DNA of 64,000 nt from Yokenella regensburgei ATCC 49455 (GTDB lineage Bacteria > Pseudomonadota > Gammaproteobacteria > Enterobacterales > Enterobacteriaceae): positions 1 through 64,000 of the forward strand of contig NZ_JMPS01000066.1 in the NCBI RefSeq assembly GCF_000735455.1, written 5' to 3'. Below, one piece after another: positions 55,864 through 64,000 of the stretch (position 1 is its first letter; every line of letters starts with the position of its first letter). The position numbers were made by a program, and so were the translations under genes. The notes beneath the pieces are model-generated. The model did not search any database and had not been told where the DNA came from. It worked only from the letters and a program-made list of their open reading frames with translations.

Positions 55864-56307
55864 ATGTTTAACAAAATTCTTGTGGTCTGTGTGGGGAACG
55901 TATGTCGCTCCCCAACCGCTGAGCGTTTGCTGAAAAACTACCATCCGGATCTTACCGTGGAGTCTGCAGGTCTTGGGGCGCTGGTCGGTAAAGGCGCCGA
56001 TGACGCCGCCGCCCGCGTTGCGGCGGAGCACAACATTTCGCTCGACGGGCATTGTGCGCGGCAGATCTCGGGCAGCATGTGCCGGGATTACGACCTTATC
56101 CTCGCGATGGAAAGGCGTCATATCTCCCGACTGTGTGAAATTGCCCCGGAGATGCGGGGCAAAGTGATGCTGTTTGGTCACTGGGATAACGAGCGAGAGA
56201 TCCCCGATCCGTACCGCAAAAGCCGGGACGCTTTTGAAGCGGTGTATCAGTTAATTGAACGGTCTGCCCGCCAGTGGGCAAAGGCTCTCAACGCTCAGCA
56301 GGGATAA
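55864..56307 (+). CDS. wzb: Low-molecular-weight protein-tyrosine phosphatase Wzb
   Basis: A 147-residue phosphatase for the Wzc kinase. Active-site loop C9-VGNVC-R15 and the DPYRKS general-acid motif near residue 115 are intact. An in-frame ATG at 55858 overlaps the wza stop (TGATG); 55864 is preferred because it gives the E. coli start MFNxILVVCVGN. Confidence 0.96.
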   Translation: MFNKILVVCVGNVCRSPTAERLLKNYHPDLTVESAGLGALVGKGADDAAARVAAEHNISLDGHCARQISGSMCRDYDLILAMERRHISRLCEIAPEMRGKVMLFGHWDNEREIPDPYRKSRDAFEAVYQLIERSARQWAKALNAQQG

Positions 56308-56309
56308 TA

Positions 56310-58472
56310 ATGACAGAGAAAATGAAACCTTCTGCATCGCAGGCGACCGGGAGCGATGAGATTGATATCGGCCGTCTCATCGGCACCGTTGTGGAGGCCA
56401 AATGGCTGGTGCTGGGCGTCACCGCCGTATTCGGTCTTGCGGCAGTAATCTATGCCCTGTTCGCAACCCCCATCTACAGCGCCGATGCGCTGGTGCAAAT
56501 TGAACAAAACAGCGGCAGTTCTTTGGTGCAGGATCTGAATTCTGCCCTTAACAGCAAACCTCCCGCCTCGGCCTCGGAAATTCAGCTCATTCAGTCGCGC
56601 ATGGTGTTAGGCAAAACCGTCGAAGACCTGAACCTGGATATCGCGGTGAACAAAAACACCTTCCCGATCCTGGGGGCAGGGTGGGATCGCCTGATGGGTC
56701 GTAAAGACGACTATGTGCGGATTGAAACGTTCAATCGTCCCGAGAGCATGAAGGAGCAGGAGTTTACCCTTGAGGTGTTGGGGCCGAAATCCTATCGCCT
56801 GACCACCGACGACGGCTTCAGCGCCCGTGGTGAAACCGGGAAACTGCTAAGCCGAGGCGGCGTCAGCATGATGGTTCACAGCATTCATGCCCAAACCGGA
56901 GATGCCTTCACCGTCACCAAATATTCGACGCTTGCGATGATCAATCGCCTGCAGGATAACCTGATGGTGACCGAGAATGGCAAAGACACTGGCGTACTGA
57001 GCCTGACCTTTACCGGAGAAGACCGTAACAAAATTCGGCTGATCCTCAACAGCATCACGCAAAACTACCTGGCGCAGAACGTGGCGCGTAAATCGGAAGA
57101 GGCGGCGAAAAGCCTGGCGTTCCTCGCTCAGCAGTTGCCGCAGGTCCGTAGCACCCTCGATACCGCAGAGAACAAGCTCAACAGCTATCGTCAGCAGAAA
57201 GACTCCGTTGACCTGCAGCTGGAAGCGAAATCGGTGCTCGACTCGATGGTTAACATTGACGCCCAGCTGAACGAACTGACCTTCAAAGAGGCGGAGATCT
57301 CCAAACTCTTCACCAAACGTCACCCGGCCTACCGCACGCTGCTGGAAAAACGCCAGGCGCTGGAGGACGAGAAGAGCAACCTCAACAAGCGCGTCACTGC
57401 GATGCCGAAAACCCAGCAGGAAGTGGTACGTCTGACCCGTGACGTAGAGTCCGGCCAGCAGGTGTATATGCAGCTGCTGAACCGCCAACAGGAGCTGAAA
57501 ATCCAGCAGGCGAGCACCGTCGGTAACGTGCGTATCGTTGACCACGCCATCTCGCAGCCAGGCGTGCTGAAGCCGAAGCGAGCGCTGATCATTCTCGGTG
57601 GTCTGATCCTTGGCCTGATGCTCGCCATTGTTGGTGTACTGCTGCGCTCGCTGCTTAACCGTGGTATCGAAACCCCGCAGGCGCTGGAAGACAGAGGCAT
57701 CAGCGTTTACGCCAGCATTCCGCTTTCCGAATGGCAAAAAGCCAGCGACAACATCAAAAGCGTCCGCGGCGTCAAACGCTTCAAGCAAAGCCAGCTGCTG
57801 GCGCTGGGTAACCCGGCTGACCTTGCCATCGAAGCGATACGCAGCCTGCGTACCAGTCTGCACTTCGCCATGATGCAGGCACAAAACAACGTGTTGATGC
57901 TCTCGGGCGTGAGCCCGTCGATCGGTAAGACGTTTGTCTGTGCCAACCTGGCGGCGGTGGTGAGTCAGACCCACAAGCGCGTACTGCTTATCGACTGCGA
58001 TATGCGTAAGGGTTACACCCATGAGCTGCTGGGGACCAACAACGAAAACGGTCTGTCAGACATCCTGGTCGGAAAAGCGGAGATTGAAAACTGCGCCAAG
58101 AAAACGACCATCGAGAATTTCGACCTGGTGCCGCGCGGTCAGGTACCGCCAAACCCGTCCGAACTGCTGATGGGCGAACGCTTCGGCGAGCTGGTTAACT
58201 GGGCCAGCAGCCGCTATGACCTGGTACTGATTGATACCCCGCCAATTCTGGCGGTAACCGATGCTGCCATCGTGGGCCGCATGGCGGGTACGACGTTGAT
58301 GGTGGTGCGCTACGGGGTGAACACTATGAATGAAGTGGAAGCGAGCCTCAGCCGGTTCGAACAGAACGGCATCGACGTGCGTGGGGTCATTCTTAACTCC
58401 ATCTTCCGCCGCGCCAACGGGTACCAGGACTTCGGTTACTACGAGTACCACTACAAGTCAGACAGCAAATAA
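56310..58472 (+). CDS. wzc: Tyrosine-protein kinase / polymerisation co-factor Wzc
   Basis: A 720-residue inner-membrane PCP-2a protein: membrane spans at about 30-50 and 427-447, periplasmic coiled coils between, cytoplasmic BY-kinase domain with Walker A GVSPSIGKT near residue 532 and A' LLIDCDMRKG, and a C-terminal Tyr cluster (DFGYYEYHYKSDSK). It controls chain length and export of colanic acid by cycles of phosphorylation with Wzb. Confidence 0.98.
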   Translation: MTEKMKPSASQATGSDEIDIGRLIGTVVEAKWLVLGVTAVFGLAAVIYALFATPIYSADALVQIEQNSGSSLVQDLNSALNSKPPASASEIQLIQSRMVLGKTVEDLNLDIAVNKNTFPILGAGWDRLMGRKDDYVRIETFNRPESMKEQEFTLEVLGPKSYRLTTDDGFSARGETGKLLSRGGVSMMVHSIHAQTGDAFTVTKYSTLAMINRLQDNLMVTENGKDTGVLSLTFTGEDRNKIRLILNSITQNYLAQNVARKSEEAAKSLAFLAQQLPQVRSTLDTAENKLNSYRQQKDSVDLQLEAKSVLDSMVNIDAQLNELTFKEAEISKLFTKRHPAYRTLLEKRQALEDEKSNLNKRVTAMPKTQQEVVRLTRDVESGQQVYMQLLNRQQELKIQQASTVGNVRIVDHAISQPGVLKPKRALIILGGLILGLMLAIVGVLLRSLLNRGIETPQALEDRGISVYASIPLSEWQKASDNIKSVRGVKRFKQSQLLALGNPADLAIEAIRSLRTSLHFAMMQAQNNVLMLSGVSPSIGKTFVCANLAAVVSQTHKRVLLIDCDMRKGYTHELLGTNNENGLSDILVGKAEIENCAKKTTIENFDLVPRGQVPPNPSELLMGERFGELVNWASSRYDLVLIDTPPILAVTDAAIVGRMAGTTLMVVRYGVNTMNEVEASLSRFEQNGIDVRGVILNSIFRRANGYQDFGYYEYHYKSDSK

Positions 58473-59335
58473 TGAGTTCGGTGAAAATCATGACCAACGA
58501 TCGTCCGCTTATTTCCATCTATATGCCGACATGGAACCGGCAGCAGCTGGCCATTCGTGCGATAAAATCGGTGCTGCGTCAGGATTACCCGCACTGGGAA
58601 ATGCTGATTGTAGACGATTGCTCGCCGGCCTTTGAAGAGCTGATGCAGTACGTACAAAGTCTGGGAGATGCGCGTGTTAGCTACACGCGCAACGCGGTGA
58701 ATTCCGGTGCCTGTACCGTGCGTAATCAGGCAATCGGCCAGGCACGGGGCGAATTTATTACCGGAATCGATGATGATGACGAGTGGACGCCCAACCGCCT
58801 GTCGTCGTTTCTGGCACACCGCGCGAAACTTGCCGACCACTCGTTCCTCTACGCCAACGACTACGTGTGTGAAGGGCAGGTGTACGCGCAGCCTTCAAGC
58901 CTGCCGCTGTACCCCAAACGCCCATTTACCCGTGAGCGATTCTATAAAAAGAACATCGTGGGTAATCAGGTCTTCTCGCGGGCGGAGTGCTTTAAAAACT
59001 GCCTGTTCGACCCCAATCTTGCTGCGGCTCAGGACTATGACGTCTTTCTGCGCATGGTGGAGACATGGGGCGATCCGTGGAAGGTGGAAGACGCCACGCA
59101 GGTGCTGCACGTCAACCATGGCGGGGTGCGTATCACTCAGTCGACGCGCAAATTCTCGGGCTATTACCGTTTCTACCGTAAGCATAAAGCCAGGTTCGAT
59201 CGCGCAAGCCAGAAGTATCAGCTGTTTTCGCTGTACGTCATTCGCAATAAGAAAATGTCATGGCGTACGCAGATGACGCTGCTGTCGTTGCGAAATGGTA
59301 AGCGCATGATCGACGCGCTGCGGGGGCGGGCATGA
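58472..59335 (+). CDS. wcaA: Colanic acid glycosyltransferase WcaA
   Basis: A 287-residue GT2 glycosyltransferase (ISIYMPTWNRQQLAIRAIKS start, DDCSP and IDDDDEWTPNR sugar-nucleotide site). One base overlap with wzc. The Met at 58490 (MTNDRPL) is an alternative start closer to the E. coli length of 279. Confidence 0.96.
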   Translation: MSSVKIMTNDRPLISIYMPTWNRQQLAIRAIKSVLRQDYPHWEMLIVDDCSPAFEELMQYVQSLGDARVSYTRNAVNSGACTVRNQAIGQARGEFITGIDDDDEWTPNRLSSFLAHRAKLADHSFLYANDYVCEGQVYAQPSSLPLYPKRPFTRERFYKKNIVGNQVFSRAECFKNCLFDPNLAAAQDYDVFLRMVETWGDPWKVEDATQVLHVNHGGVRITQSTRKFSGYYRFYRKHKARFDRASQKYQLFSLYVIRNKKMSWRTQMTLLSLRNGKRMIDALRGRA

Positions 59336-60549
59336 ATATTCTGCAATTTAACGTTCGCCTCGCGGAGGGGGGGGCGGCAGGTGTCGCGCTGGATCTGCAC
59401 CAGCGCGCGCTGCAGCAGGGGCTCAACTCGCGCTTTGTCTATGGCTATGGCAAAGGCGGGAAGAAGAGCGTCAGCCATGAACGCTACCCTAATGTGATTA
59501 AGCATACGGCCCGCGCCACGTCGATGGCGAATCTGGCGCTGTTTCGTCTCTTTAACCGGGATGTTTTCGGCAACCTGAACGGGCTGTATCGCACTGTTAC
59601 TCGTATTCCTGAGCCGGTGGTGTTGCATTTTCATGTGCTACACAGCTACTGGCTTAACCTCGAAGAGGTGGTGACGTTCTGTGAGAGAGTGAAGGCGCAC
59701 AAGCCAGATGTCACCTTCGTCTGGACGCTGCACGATCACTGGAGCATCACCGGGCGCTGTGCGTTTCTCGACGGCTGCGACGGCTGGAAAACCGGCTGCC
59801 GGAAGTGCCCGACGCTCACTAACTACCCGCCGGTGAAGGTGGATCGCGCCCGGTCGCTGGTGGCGGAAAAACGTCAACTTTTTTGCAGTATGCTGGCGCT
59901 GGGATGCCAGTTTATTTCCCCCAGCCAGCACGTTGCCAGCGATTTCAATAGCCTGTATGGGGAAGGGCGCTGCCGGATAATCAACAACGGCATCGATGTG
60001 GCGACCGAAGAAATTCTTCAGGCACTGGTTCCGGCGGTGCCGGCTGAGGGTAAACCAAAGATCGCCGTGGTGGCGCATGACCTGCGCTACGACGGTAAAA
60101 CCAATCAGCAGCTGGTGCAAAACATCATCGCCCTCGGCGATGCGGTAGAAGTACACACCTTCGGTAAGTTCTCACCGTTTAGCGGCGACAACGTGATTAA
60201 CCACGGTTATCTCACCGACAAGCGCCAGCTGATGAATGAGCTGAATCCGCTCGACGCCCTGTTGTTCACCTCAAGGGTGGATAACTACCCGCTGATCCTC
60301 TGCGAAGCGCTGTCGATCGGTCTGCCGGTGATTGCCACACACAGCGACGCCGCGCAGGAAGTGCTGCAAAAATCGGGCGGAAAAACCTTTTCAACCGACG
60401 AAGTGATGCAGCTGGTGATGCTGCCGAAAGCGGCGCTGGCGCAGGCGGTATTTGGCGACTCGCTGCAGGCCTTCCGTGAGCGAAGCCGCGTGGCCTACAG
60501 CGGGCAACAAATGCTGGAGGAGTATGTCTCGTTCTATCAAAGTCTGTAG
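59332..60549 (+). CDS. wcaC: Colanic acid glycosyltransferase WcaC
   Basis: A 405-residue GT4-type transferase (MNILQFNVRLAEGGAAGVA start; LHFHVLHSYWLNL; C-terminal LCEALSIGLPVIATHSDAAQEVL nucleotide-sugar motif). It overlaps wcaA by ATGA. In E. coli wcaB stands between the two; here the genes are fused in translation coupling with no room for it. Confidence 0.96.
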   Translation: MNILQFNVRLAEGGAAGVALDLHQRALQQGLNSRFVYGYGKGGKKSVSHERYPNVIKHTARATSMANLALFRLFNRDVFGNLNGLYRTVTRIPEPVVLHFHVLHSYWLNLEEVVTFCERVKAHKPDVTFVWTLHDHWSITGRCAFLDGCDGWKTGCRKCPTLTNYPPVKVDRARSLVAEKRQLFCSMLALGCQFISPSQHVASDFNSLYGEGRCRIINNGIDVATEEILQALVPAVPAEGKPKIAVVAHDLRYDGKTNQQLVQNIIALGDAVEVHTFGKFSPFSGDNVINHGYLTDKRQLMNELNPLDALLFTSRVDNYPLILCEALSIGLPVIATHSDAAQEVLQKSGGKTFSTDEVMQLVMLPKAALAQAVFGDSLQAFRERSRVAYSGQQMLEEYVSFYQSL

Positions 60550-61741
60550 CTATCTGCTGCTGCCGCTGATTTATCTGCTGGTTAACGTCAAGCTGGCACA
60601 GCTGGGGGAGAGCTTCCCGATTTCTATCGTGACGTTTTTACCCCTGTTACTGCTGCTCTATGTCGACAGAATTAGCGTCAAGAAGCTGATGATAGCGCTG
60701 GGGGTTGGGGCGGGTCTGACGGCGTATAACTATCTGTTCGGCCAGTCGCTGGATGCCAGTAAGTACGTCACCTCCACCATGCTTTTTATCTACATCGTGA
60801 TTATTCTCGGCATGGTGTGGAGCATTCGCTTTAAGACCGTATCACCGCATAACTATCGCAAGCTGATGTGTGCGTTTAATCTGGTGGTCGGGATTGTGGT
60901 ACTGCTGGCGGCGGCAGAAATGGCGCAGATTATCCTCAGCGGCGGCAGTAGCTTAATGGAGATAATTTCGAAATATCTCATATACAGTAACAGCTATGTT
61001 CTGAACTTTATCAAGTTCGGCGGAAGGCGAACCACTGCACTTTATTTCGAGCCTGCTTTCTTTGCTCTGGCATTAATCTCAATTTGGCTTTGTATCAAAC
61101 AGTTTGGTATCAAAACCCCAAAAACAGATGTTATGATTCTGGCAGGGATAGTTCTCTCAGGATCGTTTTCCGGGGTGATGACGTTTATCCTGTTTTATTT
61201 ACTGGAATGGGCGTTTCAGTATCTGAACAAAGAAGCCATCCGCAAAAAGTTGCCGTTAGCGATTATTTCTCTTGCGGTATTTATGGTGGGAATGATCTTC
61301 GCTTTCCCTTATATCTCAGCGCGGCTGGGCGATTTGGGTGAGGAAGGCTCGTCATCCTATTACCGAATTATCGGTCCGTTGGTCATGGTCTGGAGTTCTT
61401 TAAGCCACGTAGACGGCGTTGTGCGTTTTGGTTCGCTTTACGAATATGTTGCATCATTCGGAATCTTTAACGGTGCTGATGTCGGTAAAACAATAGATAA
61501 TGGTTTGTATCTGCTGATTATTTATTTTTCATGGTTCGCGGTATTCGGAACGATATGGTTCATGGCCAAAATTGGTCGAATGATGGTTCATGCGTTTGGT
61601 AATAACCAGAACTACGGTGTGCAGTTGTACCTTTTTACACCCGTGTCGCTCTTTTTTACCGGCTCAATATTTAGTCCGGAATATGCGTTCTTAATTGTCT
61701 GTCCGTTTATTCTGCGCAAGGCGTTGAATATCGTACACTAA
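60524..61741 (+). CDS. wcaD: Colanic acid polymerase WcaD (Wzy-type)
   Basis: A 405-residue inner-membrane protein with about ten spans; the expected Wzy for colanic acid repeat units. The ATG at 60524 ([21 protein letters not shown]) is chosen because GGAGG precedes it by 3 bp and it matches E. coli; it overlaps wcaC by 26 bp. From about 60950 the DNA is AT-richer than the flanking genes, usual for Wzy. Confidence 0.95.
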   Translation: MSRSIKVCSYLLLPLIYLLVNVKLAQLGESFPISIVTFLPLLLLLYVDRISVKKLMIALGVGAGLTAYNYLFGQSLDASKYVTSTMLFIYIVIILGMVWSIRFKTVSPHNYRKLMCAFNLVVGIVVLLAAAEMAQIILSGGSSLMEIISKYLIYSNSYVLNFIKFGGRRTTALYFEPAFFALALISIWLCIKQFGIKTPKTDVMILAGIVLSGSFSGVMTFILFYLLEWAFQYLNKEAIRKKLPLAIISLAVFMVGMIFAFPYISARLGDLGEEGSSSYYRIIGPLVMVWSSLSHVDGVVRFGSLYEYVASFGIFNGADVGKTIDNGLYLLIIYFSWFAVFGTIWFMAKIGRMMVHAFGNNQNYGVQLYLFTPVSLFFTGSIFSPEYAFLIVCPFILRKALNIVH

Positions 61742-61760
61742 GTATCAAGTGGGGATGAAT

Positions 61761-62507
61761 ATGTTGTTAAGCATTATTACCGTTGCATTTCGCAATTATG
61801 ACGGTGTGGTGAAAACAAAAGCCTCACTGGCGCATCTGGCAGGCGATCCCGGGCTGGAGTTTGAATGGATTGTGGTGGATGGTGGCTCACAGGACGGGAC
61901 GGCGGAGTATCTGCAAAAACTGAACGGAGAGCACCAGTTACGCTACGTCAGCGAGCCGGACAGCGGCCTGTATGATGCGATGAATAAAGGCATCAACATG
62001 GCGCGCGGACGCTTTGCCATCTTCCTGAACTCCGGCGATGTTTTTCATCAGGACGTGGCGCAGTTTGTTCGTCAGCTGGCAGAAAAACCGGATAACGCGA
62101 TGTATATCGGTGATGCGCTGCTGGACTTTGGCGATGGCAATAAAGCCCGCCGCACCGCCAAGCCCGGCTGGTATATTTACCATAGCCTGCCGGCAAGCCA
62201 TCAGGCTATCTTCTTTCCATTACAAGGACTGAAGCAACATCCGTATGATCTGCAATATCGCGTGTCCTCGGATTATGCCCTGGCGGCGCGTTTATTTAAG
62301 GCCGGTTTCACGTTTAAGCGTATCAATGGTCTGGTATCCGAATTTTCGATGGGCGGTGTATCGACGACGAATAATCTGGAGTTATGCCGGGATGCAAAAA
62401 ACGTGCAGCGCAATATTTTACGTCTGCCGAAGCTGGTGACGGAATTGTCTTATTTATTTCGCCTGCGCACCACCGGCAAAACGAAGTCCTTATATAACAA
62501 ATCCTGA
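61761..62507 (+). CDS. wcaE: Colanic acid glycosyltransferase WcaE
   Basis: A 248-residue GT2 glycosyltransferase ([12 protein letters not shown] start, [26 protein letters not shown]). The ATG at 61761 has GGGG six bases upstream and matches E. coli; ATG 61755 and GTG 61749 are also open. Confidence 0.95.
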   Translation: MLLSIITVAFRNYDGVVKTKASLAHLAGDPGLEFEWIVVDGGSQDGTAEYLQKLNGEHQLRYVSEPDSGLYDAMNKGINMARGRFAIFLNSGDVFHQDVAQFVRQLAEKPDNAMYIGDALLDFGDGNKARRTAKPGWYIYHSLPASHQAIFFPLQGLKQHPYDLQYRVSSDYALAARLFKAGFTFKRINGLVSEFSMGGVSTTNNLELCRDAKNVQRNILRLPKLVTELSYLFRLRTTGKTKSLYNKS

Positions 62508-62522
62508 ATATAAGGAAACACC

Positions 62523-63074
62523 ATGCAGGAATTAAACGGATTCTCGGTGCCAAAAGGGTTCCGGGGCGCTAACGGTATTAAGGTGCAGTTATGGTGGGCG
62601 GTGCAGGCCACGTTATTTGCCTGGTCGCCACAAATTCTCTACCGCTGGCGTGCCTTTTTATTACGCCTGTTTGGCGCAAAAATAGGAAAAAACGTAGTTA
62701 TTCGACCTTCGGTAAAAATTACCTATCCGTGGAAATTAACCATCGGGGATTACGCCTGGGTCGGCGATGACGCCGTGCTGTATACCCTGGGTGAAATTCA
62801 TATTGGGGCGAACGCCGTCGTATCACAGAAGTGTTATTTGTGTACCGGTAGTCATGATTATCAGAGTGCGCATTTTGATATTAACGCCACGCCTGTTGTG
62901 GTGGGGGAAAAATGCTGGCTGGCGACGGATGTTTTCGTCGCCCCGGGCGTGACTATCGGTGATGGCACCGTCGTTGGCGCCCGCAGCAGCGTATTTAAGT
63001 CGCTACCGGCAAATACAATTTGTCGTGGCAACCCGGCAGTGGTAACGCGCGAGCGCGTTGAAACAGCGTTATAA
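62523..63074 (+). CDS. wcaF: Colanic acid O-acetyltransferase WcaF
   Basis: A 183-residue left-handed beta-helix acetyltransferase with hexapeptide repeats ([33 protein letters not shown]) and the catalytic His in CTGSHDY. It acetylates a colanic acid sugar. AAGGAAA ribosome site. With wcaB absent it is the only acetyltransferase in the visible cluster. Confidence 0.96.
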   Translation: MQELNGFSVPKGFRGANGIKVQLWWAVQATLFAWSPQILYRWRAFLLRLFGAKIGKNVVIRPSVKITYPWKLTIGDYAWVGDDAVLYTLGEIHIGANAVVSQKCYLCTGSHDYQSAHFDINATPVVVGEKCWLATDVFVAPGVTIGDGTVVGARSSVFKSLPANTICRGNPAVVTRERVETAL

Positions 63075-63091
63075 AACAGAGGAATATAAAC

Positions 63092-64000
<909 letters not shown>

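Noticed and set aside
56847-58022. 391-codon minus-strand frame inside wzc
   Set aside because: Shadow of wzc; no domain and no promoter.

Overview
The window is a chromosomal segment of an enterobacterium (Enterobacteriaceae, close to the Enterobacter/Lelliottia/Leclercia/Citrobacter group rather than Escherichia itself). Evidence is the near-complete synteny with the E. coli region running from metG/mrp to the colanic acid operon, in reverse orientation: yehS-metG-mrp-rcnB, thiM-thiD-yegW-yegV-yegU-yegT-fbaB, yegS-cyaR-trhP(yegQ)-baeRS-mdtDCBA-ibs/sib-yegD-alkA-dgcE(yegE)-udk-dcd-asmA-yegH-wza-wzb-wzc-wca-gmd. I saw no tRNA, rRNA, insertion sequence, phage or CRISPR array. Comparisons with E. 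coli proteins are from memory, not from a search.

Region by region. 1-1954: the N-terminal 651 codons of a type Va autotransporter that runs off the left edge. 2231-6465: yehS, metG, mrp and a solitary rcnB. 6629-11739: an adenine-salvage island (LysR regulator, NCS2 purine permease, adenine deaminase, divergent LysR regulator); the divergent promoter region holds a PurR-like operator and a second perfect palindrome. 11736-12686: a fluoride-resistance operon (fluoride riboswitch, usp, crcB). 12762-14202: a collagen-like YadA-type trimeric autotransporter followed by a 34-residue membrane peptide and a secreted 124-residue protein. 14708-16412: TPP riboswitch with thiM and thiD. 16491-20456: the yegTUV operon (nucleoside-type transporter, ADP-ribosylglycohydrolase-like enzyme, PfkB sugar kinase) with its GntR-family neighbour yegW; one missing base alters the ends of both yegW and yegV. 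20709-21761: fbaB.

22204-29237 is an accessory island between fbaB and yegS: a chaperone-usher fimbrial operon (major subunit, chaperone, usher, tip adhesin, second chaperone) followed by a membrane-anchored winged-helix regulator and a small membrane partner that resemble the MarT/FidL pair. 29234-49056 returns to core genes: the YegS lipid kinase, CyaR small RNA with an upstream CRP-like site, trhP, the BaeSR envelope-stress two-component system with its MdtABC-D efflux operon, a single Ibs/Sib type I toxin-antitoxin, YegD, AlkA and the diguanylate cyclase DgcE. 49331-54142 holds udk, dcd, asmA and yegH.

54143-64000 is the start of the colanic acid locus: a 582-bp regulatory region with an ops/JUMPstart element and candidate RcsAB boxes, then wza-wzb-wzc (export and tyrosine-kinase control), wcaA, wcaC, wcaD, wcaE, wcaF and the first 303 codons of gmd. 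The acetyltransferase gene wcaB, which lies between wcaA and wcaC in E. coli, is absent. The most unusual items are the fluoride-switched usp-crcB leader, the yegW/yegV double frameshift, the YadA-associated small genes, the MarT/FidL-like pair next to the fimbriae, and the missing wcaB.
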